From Actinosynnema sp. ALI-1.44 (GTDB taxonomy: Bacteria; Actinomycetota; Actinomycetes; Mycobacteriales; Pseudonocardiaceae): DNA of 64,000 nucleotides. Positions 19,241 to 28,717 of this stretch are shown piece by piece (the stretch's first letter is position 1; each line of letters opens with the position of its first letter). The notes under the pieces are model-generated. The model saw nothing but the letters and a program-made list of their open reading frames with translations, searched no databases and was not told the origin of the DNA. The DNA lies in the NCBI RefSeq assembly GCF_001984155.1, contig NZ_MTQO01000054.1, positions 124,001 to 188,000 of the forward strand, read 5' to 3'. The position numbers and the translations under genes were made by a program.

Positions 19241-19789
19241 TCAGCTCGAGGTCGGCGGCACGGGGTCCGTCGTCGACGTCGTCGGCGGAATCGACACGCT
19301 CGTCGTCGTCGTCGGCGGCTTCGGCGTCGTCGACGGGACCGTCGGCGTCACGCCACCGCCACCACCGGGGTTGTTCGGCGGCGGCTGGTTGGGCTGCGGC
19401 TGGTTCGGCTGCCCCGGCTGGTTGGGCTGACCGGGCTGGTTCGGGTGCTGCGGGTTGCTCGGCTTGTGCGAGGGCGAGTTGCCCCCGGACGGCCCGTTGG
19501 CCGGGGTCGCCGTGCTGGAGGCCTCCGTCGTGGGCGTCTCCGAGGTCGAGGCCCCGCCCGCGCCTGACGTCGGCGTCGTGCCGCGCGGCGCGTTCACCTG
19601 CGTGACGTTGGGCTGCTGGCCGCCTGGTTGGGCCTCACCACCGCTCGCGACGGCGAAACTGGCCAGTGCCGCGCACGCGGTCGCGACGCCGACACCGGCA
19701 GCCGCGAGTAACGCGTAGGAACGTTTCACGCCGGACGCCGTCGTCTCAGCCGGGGGCTGGACCTCGGTCCGGTCGGGTGTTTCGGCCAT
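19241..19789 (-). CDS. Pro/Thr/Ser-rich single-pass membrane or exported protein
   Basis: A 182-residue protein. A short cytosolic N-terminus is followed by one hydrophobic helix (residues about 24-50, [20 protein letters not shown]). The remaining 130 residues are low-complexity Pro, Thr, Ser, Gly and Asn, including tandem QPNQPG-type repeats. The ATG at 19789 is chosen because GGAGGAG precedes it; the frame could extend to 19843. No enzymatic domain is visible, and it is likely a wall-spanning protein. The topology resembles the CAP-domain neighbour, and both genes carry the same upstream 12-mer. Confidence 0.75.
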   Translation of the reverse strand: MAETPDRTEVQPPAETTASGVKRSYALLAAAGVGVATACAALASFAVASGGEAQPGGQQPNVTQVNAPRGTTPTSGAGGASTSETPTTEASSTATPANGPSGGNSPSHKPSNPQHPNQPGQPNQPGQPNQPQPNQPPPNNPGGGGGVTPTVPSTTPKPPTTTTSVSIPPTTSTTDPVPPTSS

Positions 19790-19869
19790 GCGGGGGGCTC
19801 CTCCTCGCAAGCACGCTCTCGGTTTTTTCCCAACCGGCCACACGGACGATCAGGAGGACACGGCCCGGA

Positions 19870-19881
19870 AACGTACCACTA
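19870..19881 (-). promoter_or_regulatory. Shared promoter-like 12-mer (copy B)
   Basis: Minus-strand TAGTGGTACGTT, 81 bp upstream of the Pro/Thr-rich gene start at 19789, identical to the copy before the CAP-domain gene. Confidence 0.4.
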
Positions 19882-19934
19882 CCGAACGACGCCCATTCGA
19901 TGCGCCCGGACGTTGTCCGGGGATCATTCCGGGT

Positions 19935-20228
19935 ATGCCGACAACCGCCGATCAGCCAACGAGCCGTCTGACAGCTTGGGTGCACGGACACGTACAGGGC
20001 GTGGGTTTCCGCTGGTGGACGCGGGCCCGCGCGCTCGAACTCGGTCTCGTCGGCGGTGCTCGCAACCTGTCCGACGGCCGGGTCGAAGTGGTCGCGGAGG
20101 GTCTGCGCCCCGATTGCGAGCGCCTGCTCGCACTGCTCCGTGGTGGAGGTTCACCCGGTCGTGTGGACACGGTGGTGGAACGATGGACGGAGCCGCGTGG
20201 GGGCATCACCGGTTTCGTGGAACGCTGA
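19935..20228 (+). CDS. acyP: Acylphosphatase
   Basis: A 97-residue enzyme that hydrolyses carboxyl-phosphate bonds of acyl phosphates. The acylphosphatase signature [17 protein letters not shown] gives the catalytic Arg (FRWW) and phosphate loop. The conserved [17 protein letters not shown] supplies the catalytic Asn. The start at ATG 19935 gives a product of usual length (about 90-98). acyP lies next to smc in Mycobacterium; here a sigma/anti-sigma pair sits between them. Confidence 0.95.
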   Translation: MPTTADQPTSRLTAWVHGHVQGVGFRWWTRARALELGLVGGARNLSDGRVEVVAEGLRPDCERLLALLRGGGSPGRVDTVVERWTEPRGGITGFVER

Positions 20229-20274
20229 CGACCCCGCCATGGACGACACTTGACGGAGGTTTGTCCGACTGCCT

Positions 20275-20302
20275 TGAACCACTCTGTCCGCTACGGCGTA
20301 GT
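20275..20302 (+). promoter_or_regulatory. Candidate SigL-type autoregulatory promoter
   Basis: TGAACC (20275-20280), 16 bases, then CGTAGT (20297-20302). This matches the mycobacterial SigL promoter consensus as I know it (TGAACC, 16-18 bases, CGT). Transcription would start about 7 bases later, at or next to the GTG at 20311, which suggests a leaderless or nearly leaderless mRNA. That would fit autoregulation by the sigma factor it precedes. Confidence 0.6.
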
Positions 20303-20310
20303 AAGGAACC

Positions 20311-20829
20311 GTGGGGAGCACCCCTGAGCAGCGCGAAGCACTGGTTCGCGAGCTCTACGACAAGTACCGCCGCCCGTTGCTGGCCTATGCGCTGCGATCG
20401 GTCGGCGGCGATCTGCAGCGGGCGGAAGACGTGGTGCAGGAGACGTTGTTGCGGGCATGGCGCAACGCCGACACCTTGAGTGCGGATCAGGCGGGGCCGT
20501 GGTTGTACACGGTGACCCGTAACCTGATTGTCTCCGGTTACCGTCGACAGGGTGCTCGGGTCACCGAGGTCCCGATGCCCCCACAGGACCTCCCGCACAC
20601 CGATGGCGACTTCGACCGGGTACTGCAGAGCTGGCAGATCGCCGAGGCGATGCGCGCGCTGAGCAAGGAGCACCGCGCGGTGATCGGTGAGCTGTTCTTC
20701 CGGAGGCGCACGGTGGCGGAGGCGGCATCCGTGCTCGGTATCCCGCCGGGCACGGTCAAATCGCGGTCGTTCTACGCGCTGCGGGCGCTGCGCGACGCGT
20801 TGGAGGAACGGGGGGTGACCGAGCCATGA
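20311..20829 (+). CDS. sigL: ECF RNA polymerase sigma factor, SigL-like
   Basis: A 172-residue ECF sigma factor. Region 2 holds AEDVVQETLLRAWRNAD and WLYTVTRNLIVSGYRR (about residues 35-85), which bind core polymerase and the -10 element. Region 4 (about 115-165) has ALSKEHRAVIGELFFRRRTVAEAASVLGIPPGTVKSR for the -35 element. It resembles mycobacterial SigL in both regions. The next gene overlaps its stop and encodes a zinc anti-sigma factor, so activity is probably held off until a redox or envelope signal releases it. Confidence 0.9.
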   Translation: MGSTPEQREALVRELYDKYRRPLLAYALRSVGGDLQRAEDVVQETLLRAWRNADTLSADQAGPWLYTVTRNLIVSGYRRQGARVTEVPMPPQDLPHTDGDFDRVLQSWQIAEAMRALSKEHRAVIGELFFRRRTVAEAASVLGIPPGTVKSRSFYALRALRDALEERGVTEP

Positions 20830-21527
20830 CCTGCCGCCAGACGGTCTCGCTCGGCGCCTACTTGTTGGGCGCGCTTGACCCGGCCGACCGGCCGGAGTTC
20901 GAACGGCACCTGGACACCTGCCCGGTGTGCAGTGCCGAGATGCTCAGGCTGGCACCACTGCCCGGCCTGCTGCAGCGGGTCGCACCGGAGGACTTCGAGG
21001 CCATCCACCAGGCCGACAACCGGTTATGGCTGCCCGAACCGCCGCCGGAGCGCCTCGTGCCCGTCATCGAGCCGGTGGAGACGTCCGAGCCGGAGCAGAA
21101 GCCGGGCTGGTGGCGCAGACGCGGTGCGACGTTGGTCGCGGCGGCCGCCGTCGTCCTGCTCGCGGTCGGTGGCGTGATCGTGTTCCAGCCGGACGAGGAC
21201 AAGCCCGCCGTGACAGCGACCGCGACCGAGGTGACCTGGTCGGCCATCGACCCGACGACCGGGGTGCGCGGGCGCGTCGAGCTGACCGGCCGGGCGTGGG
21301 GCACCGAGATGAAGGTGTCGATGGAGGACATCCCGGCCGGGCGCAAGATCTGCCACCTCGTCGTGCACAGCCGTGACGGCAGCAGCGAGGTCGCGGGCAA
21401 GTGGACCGCCGGTTACTACCGCAAGGTCAGTGCCATCCCCGGCAGCAGTTCGATCAAGCTGGGCGACATCGACCGGGTCGAGGTCATGGCGGGCGGCGGC
21501 GTCCTGGTGGGGATGCACTCACCGTAG
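20826..21527 (+). CDS. Zinc-containing anti-sigma factor, RslA-like
   Basis: A 233-residue transmembrane anti-sigma factor. The N-terminal zinc-binding (ZAS) domain has C3 and H28-x3-C32-x2-C35 in ERHLDTCPVC. A linker leads to one transmembrane helix (about residues 101-120, ATLVAAAAVVLLAVGGVIVF). The outer domain of about 110 residues looks like the extracytoplasmic sensor of RslA/RskA proteins. It overlaps the sigma gene by 4 bp, the usual arrangement of a cognate pair. It would bind and silence SigL until oxidised or cleaved. Confidence 0.9.
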   Translation: MTCRQTVSLGAYLLGALDPADRPEFERHLDTCPVCSAEMLRLAPLPGLLQRVAPEDFEAIHQADNRLWLPEPPPERLVPVIEPVETSEPEQKPGWWRRRGATLVAAAAVVLLAVGGVIVFQPDEDKPAVTATATEVTWSAIDPTTGVRGRVELTGRAWGTEMKVSMEDIPAGRKICHLVVHSRDGSSEVAGKWTAGYYRKVSAIPGSSSIKLGDIDRVEVMAGGGVLVGMHSP

Positions 21528-21657
21528 GCCGCCCGTCGCCGCAGGTCCGGCGTGCGGTCCCCCGACGCGGGGAGCCCGCCTGCGCTGATCGCCCGGCGTG
21601 CCCGGGTACCCTCGGCGGGATAGCCGTGCCAGTACCCAGCGAGAGGTCGACCGTTAC

Positions 21658-24600
21658 GTGCACCTCAAGAGCCTGACGCTGAAGGGCTTCAAGTCCTTCG
21701 CCTCAGCGACGACGCTGCGCTTCGAACCGGGGATCACCTGTGTGGTCGGGCCGAACGGGTCCGGCAAGTCGAACGTGCTCGACGCGCTGAGCTGGGTGAT
21801 GGGTGAGCAGGGCGCGAAGTCGCTGCGCGGCGGCAAGATGGAGGACGTCATCTTCGCCGGTGCGGGTGCCAGGCAGGCGCTCGGCCGCGCCGAGGTGACG
21901 CTGACCATCGACAACACCGACGGCGCGCTGCCGATCGACTACACCGAAGTCTCGATCACCCGCCGGATCTTCCGCGACGGCGCCAGCGAGTACGAGATCA
22001 ACGGCTCGTCCTGCCGCCTGATGGACGTGCAGGAACTGCTGTCGGACTCCGGTATCGGCCGGGAGATGCACGTCATCGTCGGCCAGGGTCAGCTGGGCGC
22101 GATCCTCGAGTCGAAGCCGGAAGGCCGCCGCGCCTTCATCGAAGAGGCCGCCGGGGTGCTCAAGCACCGCAAGCGCAAGGAAAAGGCCCTGCGCAAGCTG
22201 GAGGCGATGCAGGCCAACCTCACCCGCCTGACCGACCTGACGGCCGAACTGCGCCGCCAGCTCAAGCCGCTGGGCAAGCAGGCCGAGATCGCCAGGCGCG
22301 CCCAGGTCGTGCAGATGGAACTGCGGGACGCGCGGCTGCGTCTGATCGCCGACGACCTGGTCACCGCGCGGCACGAACTGGCCAAGGAAGAGGCGGACGA
22401 GGCCACCGCGCGCGCCAAGCGCGGCGAGACCGAGCGGGCGTTGCAGTTCGCGCAGGCCGAGCAGAACGAGATCGAGGCCAGCCTGGCCGAGGACGCGCCG
22501 GCGCTCAACGCCGCGCAGGACGCCTGGTACCGGCTGTCCGCGCTGGCCGAGCGGCTGCGCGGCACGGTCCGGCTCGCCGCCGAACGCGCCCGGCACCTGT
22601 CCGACGAGGGCGAACGGCAGAACCAGGGCAAAGACCCCGAAACGCTCGAAGCGGAGGCCGAGGAGGCCGCCGAACTGGAGGTCGAGCTCGCCGAGGGCGT
22701 CGAGGTCGCGCGTGAGGCGTTGTCCGAGGCGCTGGCACGCCGTACCGAGCTGGAAAGCGCGGTCGCCGCGGCCGAGAAGGCGCACATCGCCGCGGTCCGC
22801 GCGATCGCCGACCGCCGCGAGGGCCTCGCCCGGCTCGGCGGCCAGGTGGAAGCGCTGCGCAGCAAGAACAGCGCGACCGCCGAGGAGATCGAGCGGTTGT
22901 CCACGACCTTGGCCGAAGCCGAGGAACGGGCCGAGGTCGCCGCGGTCGAGTTGGCCGAGACGGAGATGGAGACCGGCGTCGAGGACTCCGACGACGAGTC
23001 GTTGCAGAGCCGCCACGACCAGGCGGTCGCCGCGTCCGAGCAGGCCAAGGCCCGGGTCAACGAGCTGGTGGCGGCCGAACGCGCGGCCGAGCGGGAGATC
23101 GCGTCGCAGCGCGCCAGGGTGGACGCGCTTTCCCTTGGCCTGAGCCGGAAAGACGGCGCGGGCGCGTTGCTGGCCGCCGGGCACCGGCTGCCCGGCCTGC
23201 TCGGGTCGGTCGCGGCGTTGCTGACCGTGCAGCCCGGCGCGGAGGTCGCGCTGGCCGCCGCTCTCGGCCCGATCGCCGACGCGGTCGCGGTCGCCGGTGG
23301 AGACGATGCGTTGACGGCGCTGTCCCTGTTGCGGGACAACGACGCAGGGCGTGCCGGAATCATGATCGGCGGCGGCCCGTCCGATGTGGACCGGTCGTCC
23401 TGGCCGTACCTGCCCGGTGGCGCGCGCTGGGCCGTCGACCTGGTGCACTGCCCCGACGCGTTGCGGCCCGCGCTGGACCGGGCGCTCGACCGCGTCGTCG
23501 TCGTTTCGGATCTGGCCACCGCGCGGCAGATCGTCGGCGCCTACCCGGCTTTGCGCGCTGTCACGACAGACGGCGACCTGCTCGGCTCGGACTGGGCCGT
23601 CGGCGGTTCCGGCCGCAGCGAGAGCGTGATCGAAGTCCAGGCCGCTGTCGACGAGGCGAACAACAAGCTCGTGACCGTCGAGCACAGCCTCGCGGAAACC
23701 GTTGGGGCGCTTGCCGGTGCACGCGCCGAGCAGGACGCGCGCCGCGACGAGGTCAACGCGGCCAAGGAAGCGTTGAGCGAGGCCAAGGTCCGCAGGGCAC
23801 GCTCCGGCGAGCGGATCGCCCGGATGCGCCAGGCCGCCAGGACCGTGCAGGCCGAGGTCGAGCGGATCCGCAACCAGCGCGCCAAGGTCGAGCAGACCAG
23901 GGAAGAGCAGCTCACGAAGCTGGCCGAGTTGGAGGAACGCCTGCTCGGCGCCCAGGAACAGCCGCTGGACGACGAGCCGGACTCCCGCGTGCGCGACGAG
24001 GCGGTGTCGCAGTTGAACACCGCGCGCCAGAAGGAAATGGACTCCCGTCTCGCCCTGCGGACGGCCGAGGAACGCGCGCGTGCCGTCGCGGGCAAGGCCG
24101 AGGGCCTGCGCCGTGCCGCTCGCCAGGAACGCGAAGCCCGTGAACGGCACGAGCGCGCCCGCCAGGCTCGTGCTCATGGCAAGCGTGTGGCCGATGCGGT
24201 GGTCGAAGGCGGTGAGCTCGCGATCGAGCGCATCGACCTGTCGCTGCAGCGCGCCGCCGCCGCGCGTGACGAGGTCGCTTCCCGTCGTACGCAGCGTGAA
24301 GCGGCGTTGCTCGACACCCGCGGACGTGTCCGTGAGCTCTCGACGGAGTTGGAGAAGCTCACCGACGCCGTGCACCGCGACGAGGTGCTGCGCGCCGAGC
24401 AGCGGCTGCGGATCGAGCAGCTGGAGACCAAGATCGCCGAGGACTTCGGCATGGGTCTGGACGACCTGGTGTTCGAATACGGCCCGGACCGCCCGGTTCC
24501 CCCGCCGCCCAACGAGATCGCGGAGTACGAGGCGGCCAAGGAGCGTGGCGAGGACGTGACCCGTCCGCCGTCCATGCCCTACGACCGTGACTTCCAGCAG

Positions 24601-25243
24601 CGGCGCGCCAAGAAGGCCGAGCGGGACCTCACGTTGCTCGGCAAGGTCAACCCGCTGGCGCTGGAGGAGTTCGCCGCGTTGGAGGAGCGCTACAAGTTCC
24701 TCTCCACGCAGCTGGAAGACCTCAAGGCGACCCGCCGCGACCTGCTGACGGTCGTGAAGGAGGTCGACGGACAAGATCCTCGAGGTCTTCGCCTCGGCCT
24801 ACGAGGACGTGGCCCGCGAGTTCGAGATCGTGTTCACCACGCTGTTCCCCGGCGGGGAAGGGCGGATGCTGCTGACCGACCCGGACGACATGCTGACCAC
24901 CGGTGTCGACGTGGAGGCCCGCCCGCCCGGCAAGAAGATCAAGCGGCTGTCGCTGCTGTCCGGTGGCGAGAAGTCACTGGTGGCGGTGGCGATGCTGGTG
25001 GCCATCTTCCGCGCCCGGCCGTCGCCCTTCTACGTGATGGACGAGGTCGAGGCGGCGCTGGACGACACCAACATGCGTCGCCTGATCGGCCTGATGCAGG
25101 AGCTCAAGTCCACGTCGCAGCTGATCATCATCACGCACCAGAAGCCGACGATGGAGATCGCCGACGCGCTCTACGGCGTGAGCATGCGCGGTGACGGCGT
25201 CAGCCAGGTGATCTCGCAGCGACTGAACAACGGCAAGGGCTAG
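21658..25243 (+). CDS. smc: Chromosome segregation protein SMC, interrupted by a one-base frameshift
   Basis: SMC is the ATPase core of condensin and compacts and segregates the chromosome. Seen: Walker A GPNGSGKS (residues 31-38), long coiled coils around a hinge (about 500-650), then, in another frame, the signature [11 protein letters not shown], Walker [14 protein letters not shown] and a THQKPTM switch. The frame from 21658 leaves homology after LLTVVKEVD; removing one G of the GG at 24769-24770 restores EVDDKIL and joins the part ending at 25243. The corrected length is 1194 residues, normal for the family. The uncorrected frame stops at 25194 and would lack the ATPase C-terminal half. 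As smc is usually important for growth, a sequencing error is as likely as a real mutation. Confidence 0.93.
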
Positions 25244-25249
25244 CTAGCC

Positions 25250-25261
25250 GATAGTGCTATC
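25250..25261. promoter_or_regulatory. Palindrome GATAGTGCTATC before the MocR gene
   Basis: Inverted arms GATAG and CTATC with a 2-bp spacer, 11 bp before the GTG start of the MocR-type regulator. ATAGTG/CTATC-type sites lie upstream of MocR genes, which often autoregulate. The link to this protein is inferred from position. Confidence 0.45.
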
Positions 25262-25271
25262 TTGACCGCTT

Positions 25272-26660
25272 GTGTCCACGAGTAGCACTTCCGGAGATCT
25301 GGTGGCTGGCCTGCGCGCCCTGATCGCCGGTCTCTCGCCAGGCGAACGGCTGCCGAGCAGTCGTGAACTGGTGCAACGCTACCGAGTCAGCCCGGTCACG
25401 GTCTCCCGCGCCATCGCGCAGCTCTCCGCGGAAGGCGTTGTCATCGCCCGGCCGGGTAGCGGTACTTACGTCGCACCGCGTTCCCCGGCTGCCGCCGAGG
25501 TCATCGACACCGCATGGCAGACGGTCGCGCTGGCGGACCGCACGGTCGACACCGCGTCGATCACCGACTCGCTCGGCCCGCCGCCTGCCGGGACGATCCG
25601 GCTGGACGGCGGCTACCTGCACGCCTCACTGCAGCCCGAACGGGCGCTCAGTGCCGCGCTCGCCCGTGCCGCACGCCGGCCTGACGCCTGGGATCGGGCG
25701 CCCACCAATGGTTTGGCGCCGTTGCGTGCCGCCTTCGCCAGGATCGTCGACAGCGAGGTGACGGCCGAGGACGTGCTGATCACCGCGGGCGGCCAGAGCG
25801 CGCTGTCCATCGCCTTCCGGGCGATGGGCGGACCCGGCAGTCCGATCCTGGTGGAATCGCCCACCTACCCCGGTGCGATCGCGGCGGCACGTGCGGCGGG
25901 ACTGCGCCCTGTGCCCGTGCCGATGGACGCCGACGGGTTGCGGCCGGATCTGCTGGCCGAAGCGTTCGGCATGACCGGCGCGCGGTTGCTGTACTGCCAG
26001 CCTGCCCACCACAACCCGACCGGCGCCACGCTCACCCCCGAACGCCGCAGGCAGATCCTCGACCTCGCCAAAGCCGCGGGCGCCTTCGTGATCGAGGACG
26101 ACTTCGCGCGCTACCTCGGGCACAGCGCACCGACGCCGCGCACGCTCATCGCCGACGACCGGCATGGCACGGTCGTCTACCTCACCTCGCTCACGAAACC
26201 CGCCGCCCCAAGCCTGCGAATCGGCGCGCTGGTGGCACGGGGGCCGGTGCTGGAGCGGCTGCGTGCCGTGCGGCTGGTGGACGACTTCTTCGTCACCCGG
26301 CCACTGCAGGAGGCAGCGCTCGAGCTGATCAGCTCACCGGGCTGGGACCGGCACCTGCGCACGCTGGCTGTGTCGCTGCGCCAACGCGGCGACCAGTTGG
26401 CCACGGCACTGGCCCAGGAATGCCCACAGTGGATCGTGACGCGCCCGGCAGGCGGACTGCACCTGTGGGTCCAGTTGCCCCCTGGCGTCGACGACCTCGC
26501 CACCGCGAGCGCCGCCCGGCGGCACGGCGTCGCCGTCAGCGCCGGAAAGCGCTTCTTCGCCAGCGAACCACCGGCCGCCCACCTCCGGCTCGCCTTCGCG
26601 GCCACCGACCCGGCCGAACTCGCGGACGGTGTGCGCCGACTCGCCGAATCCGTTACGTGA
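25272..26660 (+). CDS. MocR-type regulator (GntR HTH fused to class I aminotransferase fold)
   Basis: A 462-residue fusion. Residues 8-75 are a GntR winged helix (LPSSRELVQRYRVSPVTVSRAIAQLSAEGVV..RPGSGTYV). Residues 115-460 have the fold-type I aminotransferase core: AGGQSALSIAFRAMGGPG, HHNPTGATLTPERR (PLP pocket), IEDDFARYLG (the Asp pairs with the pyridine ring) and SLTKPAAPSLRIG, whose Lys is the PLP anchor. MocR proteins use PLP or a PLP adduct as effector and usually act on a neighbouring gene. The nearest gene downstream is a convergent acetyltransferase, so the target may be the gene itself. There is little room for a leader. Confidence 0.92.
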   Translation: MSTSSTSGDLVAGLRALIAGLSPGERLPSSRELVQRYRVSPVTVSRAIAQLSAEGVVIARPGSGTYVAPRSPAAAEVIDTAWQTVALADRTVDTASITDSLGPPPAGTIRLDGGYLHASLQPERALSAALARAARRPDAWDRAPTNGLAPLRAAFARIVDSEVTAEDVLITAGGQSALSIAFRAMGGPGSPILVESPTYPGAIAAARAAGLRPVPVPMDADGLRPDLLAEAFGMTGARLLYCQPAHHNPTGATLTPERRRQILDLAKAAGAFVIEDDFARYLGHSAPTPRTLIADDRHGTVVYLTSLTKPAAPSLRIGALVARGPVLERLRAVRLVDDFFVTRPLQEAALELISSPGWDRHLRTLAVSLRQRGDQLATALAQECPQWIVTRPAGGLHLWVQLPPGVDDLATASAARRHGVAVSAGKRFFASEPPAAHLRLAFAATDPAELADGVRRLAESVT

Positions 26661-27090
26661 GCACCTTGATGAACCGGCCACTGCGGTCGGCCCAGTTCTC
26701 GTAGCCCATGCGGCGGTAGAAGGCGTGCGCGTCCTCGCGGCGGTTCGCACTCGTGACTTCCACGCGCAGGCAACCCTTCTCGCGCGCGTAGTCCTCGGCC
26801 GCCGTGGTCAGTTCACGGCCGATTCCCTTGCCACGAGCGGATCGCGTGGTCACCAGGGCGACGATCCGGGCCCAGCTGCCGTCACGTTCCAGGAACGGGA
26901 TCACCGACACCGCGAGCACGCCGACGACATCGCCCTCCCGTTCGAAGACGAACACCGCGCCGTCCGCGAGCTCGTCCCACATCTTCAGCCGCTTGCGGAC
27001 CGTCTCGACGTCGTTGTCCGGGTGGCCCAGTTCGGCGAGCAACGCCGCCACTCGCGCGGCATCGTCCGGTACCACGGGTCGCACTGCCAT
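26653..27090 (-). CDS. GNAT-family N-acetyltransferase
   Basis: A 145-residue single-domain GNAT. Typical elements are VRPVVPDDAARVAALL at the start, WARIVALVTTRSARGKGIGRELTTAAEDYAREKG (acetyl-CoA loop, R/QxxGxG/A as RGKGIG, near residues 88-95) and AHAFYRRMGYE near the end. The ATG at 27090 is chosen for GGAGG 11 bases upstream. It overlaps the convergent MocR gene by 8 bp. The acetylated substrate is unknown. Confidence 0.88.
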   Translation of the reverse strand: MAVRPVVPDDAARVAALLAELGHPDNDVETVRKRLKMWDELADGAVFVFEREGDVVGVLAVSVIPFLERDGSWARIVALVTTRSARGKGIGRELTTAAEDYAREKGCLRVEVTSANRREDAHAFYRRMGYENWADRSGRFIKVLT

Positions 27091-27204
27091 TGTCGCTTCA
27101 CCCTCCAGTGGTCTTGCCCCCATGACTACCACTTGCGCGAGTTGGCTTCGTTGCGGCATCCTTGGCGACGTGATCGAGTTGAAGGGCGGCTTCCGCCCAG
27201 TCCG

Positions 27205-28650
27205 ATGAGCCAGTGGAGGCTGCCAGGAGCAGTCGACACCGGGCATACTTTCTTCGCACACGCGCTGGCTCTTGCGGCCGCGCACGGTCCCGGCCCATGG
27301 CCGGATGGCGGATATCCCTTGCCGGATCAGCAATCCGTGCCGCTGATGTCGGGCTCGGTGCGTGACGGCGTCAGTACCCATCATACCCGGGTGGAGAGCG
27401 GCGACGCAGCCGCGGCCAAGATCGTCGAAGCGGTCAGGCAGATCGTCGAGTCCCCACCGGATCTCCCAGCGCTGCAACGACTTCACGACCTCCTTGCGGA
27501 CATCGACGCGTTGCCGGTCGCCGATCCGCTCGGCACGCTGCTCGCGGGCGCGAGCCGCGCGCGGGTCCGTGAAGTCGGCCGTTGGCTCGCCGAGCACGGA
27601 ACTCGGCGCAACGCCGTGGCCGCCGGTTTGGTCCTGATAGGACTAACCGGTGACGAGCGTGATCGGGAATTGTTGCTGCTGTTGGGATCCATCGAGGATC
27701 TCACCTTGTACGCCGTGGTCGCGCTGGAGCGGACGCAGTCCGACCGGGACATGGCGGTCTTCGAGATGGCGCGGCGTGTGCGGGCGTGGGGCCGCATCCA
27801 CTCCGTGGAAAGACTCGAAGGCACAACGGATCCCGAGATCAAGGCCTGGCTGCTGCGGGAAGGGTTCCGCAACGGCGTGATGGACGAGTACCTCGCGTAC
27901 ATCGCCGCCACCACAGGCGGTCTCGCCGACGCTCTCACCGCCGCGGTCGTGGACGACGAACTGCTCGACGGGGCCGGTGGCATCCTGGCGGCGTTGTCGG
28001 ACACAGACGGCCCGGTCGAGGACATCACGGACTACCGGGACGGGCCGGTTGCGATCGACCGGTATCTCGCGCTGGTGCGGGACCGGCCGACGCTCGGGCG
28101 GGCCGTCGCTGTGCTGAGCCTGGGTGACAAGGGCAGGGACGTGGCGACCGGCCTGGCGTGGATCGAGGTGGTCCGGCGTGCGCTCGACGCGCCTGACCTG
28201 GACACCTTCATGGATGCGCTCTGGCCTGCGCAACAGTTGGGACTCAAGCTCCGGGACCGGGTCGGGGGATGGCTGCGGTCGCACCCCTTCGAGCAGCACC
28301 TCTGGTTCTACGCCGACGTCGAGGACCTGGCCGAGTTGGCCGAGCAGTTGCTGCCATTGCCGGACCTGGCGACGGGTCCGCAGGCGGAGCTGGGGATCGG
28401 ACCGGGCTTCGAGGCCGACCACGCCCTGGACGTCGTGATGAGCAGGGAAGGCGGCCAGACGTGGCCGTTGGTCCGGACCGCGTTGGCGAATCGTCTGACA
28501 CGCAACCGGTACAACGCCCTGAAGGCGCTCAGGGCCTGGCCACGCGACAGCCTGCCCGCTGATGCCGTTGCCGCGGTCCGTGCGGCTGCGGCGGCCGAAC
28601 CGGACGACAAGCTCAGGGTGGAGTTGGAGGAGCTGCTCCGTATCGAATGA
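27205..28650 (+). CDS. Helical-repeat (HEAT-like) protein of unknown function
   Basis: A 481-residue soluble protein. After an unusual N-terminal 60 residues rich in Gly, His and Pro (SQWRLPGAVDTGHTFFAH), it consists of repeated amphipathic helix pairs rich in Ala, Leu, Asp and Arg (e.g. VAAGLVLIGLTGDERDRELLLLLGSIEDLTLYAVVALER), which suggests a HEAT or armadillo-like solenoid. No catalytic motif was recognised. It resembles in style the 161-residue gene beside the RHS toxin, though I cannot show homology. It could be a scaffold or an immunity-type protein. Confidence 0.8.
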   Translation: MSQWRLPGAVDTGHTFFAHALALAAAHGPGPWPDGGYPLPDQQSVPLMSGSVRDGVSTHHTRVESGDAAAAKIVEAVRQIVESPPDLPALQRLHDLLADIDALPVADPLGTLLAGASRARVREVGRWLAEHGTRRNAVAAGLVLIGLTGDERDRELLLLLGSIEDLTLYAVVALERTQSDRDMAVFEMARRVRAWGRIHSVERLEGTTDPEIKAWLLREGFRNGVMDEYLAYIAATTGGLADALTAAVVDDELLDGAGGILAALSDTDGPVEDITDYRDGPVAIDRYLALVRDRPTLGRAVAVLSLGDKGRDVATGLAWIEVVRRALDAPDLDTFMDALWPAQQLGLKLRDRVGGWLRSHPFEQHLWFYADVEDLAELAEQLLPLPDLATGPQAELGIGPGFEADHALDVVMSREGGQTWPLVRTALANRLTRNRYNALKALRAWPRDSLPADAVAAVRAAAAAEPDDKLRVELEELLRIE

Positions 28651-28717
28651 ACACCTGTTCACCAACACGCCGTTAAACCAGATGCGCACGGCCGTTCGGA
28701 AGTTCAGGATTTCCGTC

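Noticed and set aside
21703-24774. A 1023-codon frame opposite smc
   Set aside because: Antisense shadow of the SMC coiled coil (low-complexity Leu/Arg/Gly), no start signals, no domains.
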